A stretch of 64,000 nucleotides of DNA from Sinohyriopsis cumingii (Eukaryota > Mollusca > Bivalvia > Unionida > Unionidae): contig CM068827.1 in assembly GCA_028554795.2 (NCBI GenBank), positions 72,885,809 to 72,949,808 on the forward strand, written 5' to 3'. Below are positions 55,019-64,000 of the stretch, one piece after another (positions within the stretch are counted from its first letter, which is position 1; each line of letters opens with the position of its first letter). Below the pieces are notes generated by a model. The model saw only the letters and a program-made list of their open reading frames with translations, did not search any database and was not told the origin of the DNA. A program made the translations under genes and the position numbers.

Positions 55019-56707
55019 CTACATCTTAGATTTCTTCGCCTGTCTCTTGTACAGCTGTTCGGGAGCATCTCTGAGGAGTGTCCAGCAGTAGTCAGCCAGC
55101 ATTGTAGTGGACCATTTTCCCTGGTATCTTTGTTCCATTGTTGCGATATCTTGATGAAAACGTTCGCCGTGTTCATCACTAACAATACCACAGTTGCTAG
55201 GAAAGAAATCCAAATGGGAATGAAGGAAGTGAATCTTTAGAGACATATTGCAGCCAAGTTTCTTATACTTCATCAAGATGTCTTCTACTAGTTCCTTATA
55301 GTTTTCTGCCCTAACATTTCCGAGGAAGTTTGTAGAAACTAGGCGAAAAGCATTCCATGCTTGTTTCGCGTCACCTTCCAGCAAGTTGTTGAACCGGTCA
55401 TCTTTGAAAAGCTCTCGAATCTGAGGACCCACAAAAACTCCCTCTTTAATCTTTGCTTCGCTGAGTCGAGGGAATTTTTCATGCAGGTATCGGAATGCTG
55501 GCAAAGTCCGGTCAATGGCTTTCACGAAGTTCTTCATCAAACCTAGTTTGATGTGAAGGGGTGGTAGCAAGATTTTCTGAGCCTCAACCAGAGCTGGGTG
55601 TTGGATATTCTTCTCTCCAATGGCTACATTCTGCCTGTGAGTCCATTCCTTCCTCATGTAGTGCATTTCCCTTGCTCGGCTATCCCACTCGCATAAGAAA
55701 CACATGTATTTTGTATATCCTTGCTGCAGTCCCATTAAAAGGGCAACTACCTTCAAATCACCACAGAGGTGCCAGCTGTACTTGTTATACTCAATGGAAT
55801 TCAGTAGCTGCCTTAAGTTATCGTATGTCTCTTTCATGTGGACAGCATACGCTACTGGAATAGATGGAAGAATGTTTCCATTGTGCAAAAGCACAGCCTT
55901 GAGACTCAGTTTCGAAGAGTCCACAAATAGTCTCCATTCTTGTGGGTCATGAGTGATTTTTAAAGCATTCATGAGGCCCTCAATATCGGAACAGAATATC
56001 AGATTACTTTCCTTTCTGAAGAAAGGCTCCAATTGCTGGTGGCGCTTTCGATATGCAGTAATTGTGACATCTTCTTCTGGAAGATTCCATTGTTGGAGTC
56101 TTGATCCTAGCAATTCTGCCTTGTTCTTTGATAAGTCCAAATCACGAATCAGGTCATTTAGTTCTTCCTGTGTTATTCTGTGTGGGGTTGATGATGCACC
56201 ACAGTGAAAATCTGGATCACTGCATGCTGATGGACCAGGAGAAGAACAGGTCGACTCACCTTTGTCTTCGTCAGATGAATCAAGAGAATATTCTGCTGGA
56301 GGTTCTGGAATAGGAAGTCCCTCACCATGTGGAACTGGTCTCAATGCAGACGGAATGTTTGGGTAGACTATTCTCGACTTCTTTCGCTTCGTTATTCCGC
56401 CGGAAAGAGGAGGAACCAAGCAGAAGTAACAGTCATTTAGGTGGTTGCTTGGCTCTCTCCACACCATTGGGACTGCAAACGGCATTGATGACCTTTTGCA
56501 ATTCAACCACTGTGAAAGCTGTGTTGTACATGTAGCACAGCATATATGCGGAGCCCAAGGCTTGTCTTGGTCACCAACCTTGCATCCGAAGTAAAGATGA
56601 TATGCCTTCTTCACTTGAGAATTGATACTTTTCTTCTGGTTGGCAAATGTCACTTCCCCACAAATATAGCAAAAATTGTCCGCGGTATTAACACACTTTC
56701 AAGGCAT
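55019..56707 (-). CDS. 562-codon transposon ORF with N-terminal Cys cluster; codon 3 is a stop
   Basis: This is the single long frame of the DNA transposon at 54832-57204. I recognise it only as a multi-copy invertebrate family usually left uncharacterised; a transposase role is inferred from the inverted repeats around it. From the N-terminus it has Cys pairs (C13/C16, C42, C56-C60, then C93/C96) that look like a zinc-binding module, an acidic/proline-rich linker (about 130-170), and a C-terminal body with blocks GDLK, CFLCEWDSRA, LPPLHIKLGLM and HGERFHQDI. The stop is TAG at 55019-55021. The best start is ATG 56705-56707, but codon 3 is TGA (56699-56701), one C-to-T change from CGA. From codon 4 to the end the frame has no stop or frameshift. 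The next in-frame ATG lies beyond most of the Cys module, so the present copy probably cannot make a full-length protein. Confidence 0.75.
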
Positions 56708-56826
56708 TACTGTTCTTTATTGTACGTAAATGGATAAAATAATAAGTTTTATGTAACAGTAGCTTGAACTGTCTCGCACAACGTCTAAAATATTTTAAAT
56801 GCTGAACCTATCTGATTGGGCTTTAT

Positions 56827-56945
56827 ATAGTACACTGCTTACGTCAGCTTCAGCAGCCGCCTGGCATTAGTATAATAGGCCTACACATGTATAGTACACT
56901 GCTGACGTCAACTTACTTCAGCAGCCGCATGGCATTAGTATTGCA
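56827..56945 (-). promoter_or_regulatory. Tandem CRE-like promoter candidate upstream of the transposon ORF
   Basis: A 64-base unit is repeated about 1.9 times. Each copy has atagtacactgct followed by a cAMP-response-like core: TTACGTCA at 56839-56846 and the perfect palindrome TGACGTCA at 56903-56910. It sits 120-240 bases 5' of the ORF start. A promoter role is inferred from position and motif. Confidence 0.4.
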
Positions 56946-57091
56946 TTGCATCAGAAAATGATGCAATCAACTGTGGATGATGTGAGCATGATGGTATTAT
57001 GCAATGTTACATCATTATTCCGGATGTTGCTGCAGTCCTACTGGAGAAATTTACACAGTGAAACATAGAAAATGAGGTATATGAATATCTT

Positions 57092-57203
57092 CAAAACGAG
57101 AGCCAATACAAATTTTTCACGGTTATATTCGTGTTCGGCACACCAAAATACTACAGATTAGGGCCTTTTCAAGTCAGTAATGATTTCACTGTTGACCAGT
57201 GTA
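57092..57203 (-). repeat. Right terminal inverted repeat of the DNA transposon
   Basis: This is the inverted partner of the left end. The outer TGTTGACCAGTGT (57190-57202) and the inner block 57100-57140 both match the left repeat. It lies on the ORF's 5' side. Confidence 0.75.
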
Positions 57204-57859
57204 ATTGTCGGTTGATTGGTGTCTCCTCTCGGTTCATGTCGTCCATTGTAAGACCAGCTTAGTCTCGTTTCTGTTACACAAGTGTTGCATCCCTCGACTT
57301 TATAATATCATTTGTGCCATTGGATCGATCAGTTTGTCTCTCTTGCATTTGGAACACTTGAATTCTGCATGATTGTATCTCTGACCTAGTTGCCTTGGGC
57401 AGCAAAAACAAATGCTGTTTGTACTATTTGTCTCATTAGTTTTATTTGTTTTTAAACGAGAAATCAGATGTTATTTGAAAAGTGGATATTAAAATCTACA
57501 CATCTTTGCTGAGATACAGATGTAATATTTCTTTCCTCATCAAGAAGTGTAACATTCTTCCCGTATCAAATGAGGTTGGTTAATTTGAGGTAATTCATTA
57601 AGACTGACGGTTTACTAAACTTGTACACTGTGGAACGTATATCTCATTTAATTCATATTTATTTTAACTTAATTGTTTGTCAGTTTTATATTTTTTATTG
57701 TATTATATGCTATTTTAATGTAAGTTTATTCACTAGAGATGATCCTTGTTCAGAAAATTGTTTGACATTGACTGTTAGTTTATAAACACCAGGTGTTGAT
57801 CTAAATTCTTACCTTGTTTCAGAACTTGTAGCTACTTTCATAAACAAGTTCTATTTATT

Positions 57860-58055
57860 TTAAAATGATTGGTTGTTTCCAAGGTCATGATGGGACTACA
57901 TAATTTAAGATGTAAACAATATTTTTTATTTATTGGAGTAAAATGATTGGTTGTCGTCGGGGTCATTTTTGGTGTACGTGACATATACACGATGACGTGA
58001 CCCAAGCCTTTTCGATTTCGCAATTCCAATTTTTCCATTACGCGCATTGGTTAGT
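57860..58055. promoter_or_regulatory. Cluster of CCAAT-box-like motifs, possible promoter
   Basis: ATTGGTT (inverted CCAAT) occurs at 57868-57874, 57946-57952 and 58046-58052. The first two lie in a ~78-base tandem duplication, and a CRE-like 'gatgacgtgac' lies near 57990. No associated exon is recognised, so this is a weak inference. Confidence 0.2.
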
Positions 58056-58335
58056 TTTAATAGACATGCTTTGAGAGAGATTTCTCAGTTTTCCTCTTTT
58101 CACATTGATGTCAAGTTATTTTGTTGTAGCCAGATTTATAGTTTTAATTTTCTTCAGACCAGTTGGATTTCAAAATGATCAATTCTTTTTTCTCTGGAAA
58201 TATTTGGATGAGTGCTGACAAAGAAATTTTGGAAAGACATTGTTTTCAAATTTAATTTGGATTCCCAACACCGGATTGCCATTATTTGTATTTCTGCAAG
58301 GAAATGTATATAAGCACAGTATTTACTACAGCATA

Positions 58336-58398
58336 CGTCATCGTCATCCAACTTGGAATTTCCATCAGGATTCGAACTTGAAGTTATTAGAACATTTG
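58336..58398 (-). repeat. Dispersed repeat, pair member 2
   Basis: Partner of 16851-16917; the minus strand reads GTTCGAATCC. The 98-codon plus-strand open frame over it is not supported. Confidence 0.4.
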
Positions 58399-60625
58399 TT
58401 ACTAGGACTTTTGCCAAATAATTCGTGGATTATTCTTAGATTAGTTTTGGATTTGATTCTGGAAACGGTAAGTTCTTCTCCATTTTTGATTTTTACAGAA
58501 TTTTTCCAGAAAAATAAATTATTTGTTAAATTTTGAAAAGCTTGTTGCTTTCACTTTTTTGTGTTACTGTTTATTCGAGCCTACAAACGTAAAAACTGTA
58601 CAAATGTTTGTTCAAGAAATATGTATAGCTGAGTAAGGATTTGCGTGACAAATTGCTTTACCTACTAAAAAGGAGATTAAAGAGAAAATTAAATTATTTT
58701 GCTGGCATTGAGATATGTGTGATTCCCGTTTAGTTTGTTTAAGAATCATGTTTACGAGGTTTATTTTTATATGCTCTTTTTCTTTAACTTTTCAATACAG
58801 TGAAAGTCAATTAGATATATTTTTACTGTTATTTTATTATTATCATGTTCTTCTGTAGGTGACATATTAAGCTGTTGGACATTATTTATATAGATGTTGA
58901 CATGTCACATGTTTCATGTGTATAAGTTTGCCTATTTGACTATGTTGTTTTGGAATCTGACTTTCTCACCACAGACCCACACAACCCAGTTCTTCCATTC
59001 ATTTTTGATTTCGCCGAATTGTCCATTACTTATTTTGTATGTAATTTCTTTTCAATATTGCTAAATGAACAATCTGTTGAACATTAGCGTCTGGTAGTCC
59101 ACAATTCCCAATATATTTCATTTTACGCCTGGTTGAATTCCTGCAACAAAACTAAAGCTCTAATTTAGTTTAAATATAGGGCAGCGATGAACATTTATTA
59201 AGAACTCGAAAATGAAGGAAAAACTTTTAAAATGTTGTTAAGATTTCAAAAAGAAAGTTGGTTTACAGTTAATGCCATTTAACATTTTTTATGAATTCAC
59301 AAATACTGGTGAAACTTGATATTATATTTGAGCATAACACAAAATATTTTATCAATTAGTGATAATAAATTGAATATATTACCCACTGGTGTTTGGAAGA
59401 TAGTTGTCTTGCTTACCATATATTTTCAAGAATATTTCATCTGGTAGTAAGTCGTTACTTTTCAATATATTTAATTAATGCTAAAACGACTGCACGTTTT
59501 CATTACTTGTTTCTAAAGAAGGATGATGATTACGCTGGTAGATATCATTATAAAGCTTTCATTCCACAGTATATCATTTATAACAATTTTGTAGAAGACA
59601 CTTAATTTTGTTCTTTCTAATTTTCTCTTTCCTATTGAAAGACAAGATGTTGAGCAGTAAGGGCTACAATTAGGCTGAAGACTAGACATCAAGTATTCAC
59701 TGCAGTCTACTTCTCTAGATTATGCGATAAAAAACGCGAATGATCTTGTGTGAGTGATTAGTTAATGATTTATTAATATTAAAGCAGTCGTATGGCAAGA
59801 TGTTATGGTTACTACATTGATATTCATAAAGTAATAAATCATGAAAACACAGAAAGGAGGAAAATGACCAGTGAACGCAAACAATACGAGAGGCAACGAA
59901 AACTCCACCTCAGCTTCAATTGGTTTTAAACTGCAATTTTCTCTGCAGAAAAATAAATTACAATAATTGTGGGAAAGTTAATGAGGAAAGCAACTGAACT
60001 AGAAGAACGTTCTATTCGGATAGAATGACGCCGACTAAACCTCAAAACGAAACCAAAATATTACGTGTGCTTTACATATTACGGCTGCACTGTGCCTTAA
60101 AAACTATATGAAGTCACACGAAAAGGACTTCACCAGAATACCACTACTACTAGTGAGATCCATATTGCTGTCGCCATCTCTTTCACAAATCCATGTCATT
60201 CAATGCAGCATTATATACAACTGTTATCTTCTTCACCAGGAACACTAGGACAAGAATGTTCGCTGCTGCTACCAATACAACTGGTTCCTGTTCTTTTTTT
60301 AAACAACAATACCACTACAGCGGACAGTATGGCTAAAGTTTGTTTACACTGATTTTGATGTCAACTGTATCTTATAATGCTGTCACAACTTGCATCAACA
60401 ATATTATTGGCTGCATTGTAAAAACGTTCCTGTTAATACAACACCTTCATTTTGCTACTACTACTACTACTACTACTTCAGATACTAGTATCATTATCAT
60501 TACTACTACTAAAAAAATTTTGTCTACTTTTCTCTGCTTAGAACCCCACCAGCCCCAAAGCATGACATCAGCATTGACAGTCTACCGTGCATATATATTG
60601 TACAACAGAATATATGAGTACTTAC

Positions 60626-61016
60626 CTTGAATGAAGGCAATGAATTTGCATAAGAACCTTCCATACACCCAGAGTTTGTACACGATAGTTCCAACAGAAG
60701 TGGGTATGCAGAGGACAGTAACAGCAAGATCAGCAAGTGCTAAGTTTATCATGAAGTACAGTTTGGACCGTTTGACTTTCTGCGCTGAGAGAATCGCGAT
60801 GATAAGGATATTCCCGGCTAGACCGAAAAGGAAGATTGGGACATAAAGTGTGAGCAGCAGAACCGTGGTGAATGTTTTCAACGTAAAAAGACTGTTCTTA
60901 AACTCGGTCAGAATTTCAGATGCCTCGGAAAAATTTAAAGTTGATTTATACTGCGAAGTAAGATTTCTATTCTCAAAGAAAACCCTGTAGCTGTAGAGCT
61001 CTGGCAGTTGATCCAT
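60626..61016 (-). CDS. Rhodopsin-family GPCR, coding exon 1 (N-terminus to start of TM3)
   Basis: This is the 5' coding exon of the same receptor. I take the ATG at 61014-61016 (MDQLPEL). The open frame continues upstream, but without another ATG, into an acceptor-like tract ending ttgcag at about 61050, so a 5' untranslated exon is likely. The exon encodes residues 1-130: a short extracellular N-terminus with two N-glycosylation sequons (N18-L-T and N28-F-S), TM1 with the GN pair (68-69), TM2 with NLALADL (D96 is the sodium-site Asp), the first-loop Trp (W116) and the TM3 Cys (C123). It ends CAAG at a perfect donor (gtaagta, 60625 downward). Joined to exon 2 the frame is 1080 bases, 359 residues, with C123 exactly 24 residues before D147, as in canonical class A receptors. 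That spacing independently supports the exon junction. Confidence 0.9.
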
Positions 61017-61061
61017 ACTGGCTAAAACAAGTTGGAGATTCGTGAGACGCTGCAAGTACAA

Positions 61062-64000
61062 AGTGTGATTTTATTAACCACCGTCTTACCTTAGATGATA
61101 TAACTATCGACTTCTGAATATGCTGCTATTTAACAGGATTGCTCTCACAAATACCACTATATAATCCGTTGGCAACAGTTACCTAGCAATACAGGTGGCG
61201 AATATAATGCATTATGGAAGCTTGACAATAGAGAGTTGCTAATCAAGGCAATCGGATGCTCAAACGTTGAGGCGACGACGAAGCAACACTCAAGAATTCT
61301 CGCCTTGCAATTCTATAAGTGCTTCAAAGCCTGTGTCGTTTTAGTATCCGGTTCCTTCTTTTTTCAGTCTGACACTAGTATCTTAAGATAAGTATTAATG
61401 GAGATTTTGCCCGATGTGCCAACAGTAAGAAAAACAGACTTTGGAAATATTTCTAATTTGAAATTGTGGTTATTATTTTCTTTAGGGATAAAGTGATCGC
61501 AACAAAATATCATTCGCTGCACGTATATTTAGCACCTTATAACTCCACATACCAATGTCAAGCGTTCATGGAAAGTTCTTACGTTATCATTAAAATTATA
61601 TACTGATTCAGATTTAAGATCAAGTTCATAAATATCGTTCAATAACGCAGTATCACCTTATGCAATCAGTATTTGGCCTATGGTCCATTTTAATAATAGT
61701 AAGGTTAATTTAATATCAGAAACACTAGTTTTGGATCCTATATCAAATCAGGAAGAACGTTCAACCTGATCGCTCACTGAGTCATGGAAAGCATTATGAT
61801 AACATTATCATCCCAAAAGTTGATACAGGGATTAAATAAATTTCGATATTTAACTCTTCATAACGTTTATCCCTGTTCTCAATTAGTAGTAACCGACTTT
61901 TACTTCGACTAATTAAAATTAATTAAGAAATTTCGAAAATTCACAAATTTTGGGGTTTCCTGTACTCAGTAAATAGTGTATATAGGTTATATCGGCAAAT
62001 ACCCATTATTTATATCCTCATATGTAAAACCGTAACGTGCTTGGATTATTGCTTCTGCACAAATATAAATTGAATGGGGACTGTCCGAAGATGCTTCCTT
62101 TCTATTACTTTTGGTGTTTGGCAAGCAGGAACAGACGAGAAGATAAATACACACCCACCCACCCACACCGACACGGTACGAAGGCAGAGGTAATTTGTCC
62201 AGGTATACCCTAGAAATTATAAATATAGCAACAAACTTCAATGAGATGTCAATACGTAGTATATCGTTTTATTATTGTTTATCTACTGCTGAATTCTTGT
62301 ATCTGCTCAAAGATCCATCAACCATTTGTCTCACCCTTTGAGCAGAGAAATGAGAACTGTGATTGTGAATAACAGATATTATTCGCTATCTCTTGACTTT
62401 ACAACATTGTATTCTACTTTGTGAGATAATAAATATGTTCATAATTGTTTTTCACCAATACTAAATAGAAAACTCTTGATAACTGGATCAGAAAAGCTAA
62501 GCACAATTTTTTATCGTCCCTATGAGGTTACATATTGTCACAATGAACACGTACTTAACAAGGAAGGTTTTATCATGAACAAAATTAAAAAAACCAAATT
62601 TATGGTGTATCATTGTGAAAAGGGTCATCCAATATTTCAATATCAGCATTTGTATGTTTATTCGATACAATCCATTACATATATTACATAACTTTCCAAA
62701 TCTGTCGTGCTTTGCTGCATATTAGGAAGTTAAAGGTATGAAATGGTCCTTATCGAATTATATTATGTTAAGTACATTAAGGAGTTCGCACTGACGTAAT
62801 ATTTTAAATGTATATATAAATCTAAATTATTGAAGACAATTTATTACTTATTTTACCCACCTTTGAAATATTCATATCGTTTGAAAGAGACTACTGCAGA
62901 GTATATAAAGCATGCAATCTGTTTGAGTAAATGCAACATGCATTAGGTAATTTCCAGCCCAAGTGGAATTCATGTAGCAGTGTATATACAGAGTTGATAT
63001 ACATTTCTAAATGACGCAGTAGACTATTACGATTGCTCAGGCTAAAATATAAATTTATATTTGCTTTTCCTTAAAAATAGTCATTTTCTTTGGCGCATAA
63101 ATTTCACCTCTCCTATAGTTTTGAATGTCAGATTTTTTACATCTTTATTCTGCTGTCTTCTTGTATATCGGAAATCTTTTAAATATCTCAAAAGAACGTA
63201 AAGAACGCATCTTAATAAGTTTGTATCGGTTAGCGACACAAGGTAGTATATATATATAAGTATTTGTCTCGAAGAATGCAATATGAAATAAAAGCTTTCA
63301 CTATATTATACTGATGCTATCTTTAATTCATTGACGGCTTAATTGTCACTATTGTTTTTCCTGTTGTTTATGATGTGAATATAAAATGAAAGTCGTTGTT
63401 ATATGAATCCGATGATAACTTGAATTTTTGTAAATGTTGTTGTTGTCATTTTTCTTGCTCATGATGGTTATACATGGACAAATGGCAATATTCTGACTGT
63501 GAAAAATGAATACTCCACCTACCTTAAGTATACTCTTATTCAAATAACCTGGAATAAATTCTTCGCCAAAACTCTGATCAACGTTAAATCTCTAAGGTTT
63601 TGAAGGCACAGGATTTTTTCGAACAACCACATCCAGGGCGGCTTCTAATTTAATGCTCAATGCAGCATCAAATGATCATTTCCAGCATCTAACATAGAAG
63701 GACTTAACTCAGGATAAAAATACACTGTACAAGCCTATTATCATATTTACGCTAATATGTCCCCAACGACATTAATTGGATAGTTGCGTGAACGATAAAT
63801 CGATAGAATATATCAATCCACTAATGGTCATCGCTCACTCGATCTCCTTCTCATTTAAAGTCGTGCTATCAGTAATGTTTATGATTTGAAATCCATTATC
63901 TTTATTAAAAGCGATCAGTACGATCCAAATGTCTAGGTCAGTTCGTCTGCATTTCAACATAGTGGAAAGATTTTCCCCATTACCATGAAGAGATGACATG
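61062..64000. other. Upstream of the receptor; no gene recognised
   Basis: AT-rich. A 5' untranslated exon and promoter of the receptor should lie in or beyond this stretch, but no first exon or core promoter can be picked out. Confidence 0.4.

Larger units (their letters stand above)
54832..57204 (-). mobile_element. DNA transposon, about 2.37 kb, imperfect long terminal inverted repeats
   Basis: The boundaries come from two independent lines. First, the ends are inverted repeats: ACACTGGACAACA at 54834-54846 against the reverse complement of 57190-57202 (12 of 13 identical), with a second matching block about 70-100 bases further in. Second, the paralogous site at 44740-44974 lacks everything between 'ttacgt' (44823-44828) and 'cggttga' (from 44829), while here those flanks are split by 2.4 kb. 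No clean target-site duplication is visible; the few extra bases at each junction are diverged. Superfamily not assigned. Confidence 0.8.

Noticed and set aside
55361..56737. Several plus-strand ORFs of 60-100 codons
   Set aside because: Antisense shadows of the transposon ORF.
54823..57212. A defined target-site duplication for the DNA transposon
   Set aside because: Flanks 'ttacgtg' and 'ttgtcgg' do not match well enough; only the insertion point is supported.
60340..60846. Plus-strand ORFs and a 70-codon minus ORF around receptor exon 1
   Set aside because: Antisense or out-of-frame shadows of the exon and its intron.

Overview
The window is animal nuclear DNA. It is AT-rich, with very long (TA)n, (CA)n and (ATAC)n microsatellites, abundant tRNA-derived SINEs with AAC-repeat tails, remnants of many transposon classes, and one spliced G-protein-coupled receptor gene with a ~9.6 kb intron. 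Together these suggest a mollusc, most likely a cephalopod (octopus-like). The organism is inferred from genome style and was not proven by any search.

Layout. 1-6.3 kb: intergenic DNA, one compound CA/TA microsatellite and two copies of a Leu/Ser-tRNA-like SINE (family A). 6.3-13.5 kb: graveyard of large elements, with the C-terminal half of a decayed family-B DNA polymerase (about 8.6-9.3 kb, possibly to 9.8 kb) and a decayed Ty3/Gypsy integrase (11.65-12.23 kb). 13.5-19.9 kb: giant microsatellites ((ATAC)n at 15.5-16.0 kb, (TA/TC)n at 16.9-17.4 kb), a third family-A SINE, a minisatellite, and a second SINE family (B) inserted in it. 20-33.5 kb: nearly featureless AT-rich DNA with a perfect 12-bp hairpin at 21.1 kb. 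33.6-36.1 kb: a second, longer and also broken family-B polymerase remnant. 37.8-57.4 kb: a direct tandem duplication in the order alpha-beta-alpha'-beta'. Its first copy carries a 3.8 kb LINE. Its second copy carries a 2.4 kb inverted-repeat DNA transposon with a 562-codon reading frame. Each copy serves as the empty-site control for the other's insertion. 50.4-61.0 kb: a rhodopsin-family receptor gene on the minus strand (two coding exons, 359 aa). The rest, to 64 kb, shows nothing recognisable.

The only intact host gene I can support is the receptor. Its joined frame is clean and its splice sites are consensus, but the third-helix D-R-Y motif reads D-L-Y. The duplication's second unit lies partly inside this gene's intron, and the first unit lies downstream of it. 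The strongest structural observations are the paired insertion/empty sites within the duplication, the extended imperfect terminal inverted repeats and lost start of the 562-codon transposon, the SGNH-esterase plus zinc-knuckle first ORF of the LINE, and the conserved hairpin of SINE family B. Almost all other open frames are microsatellite translations, antisense shadows or chance.
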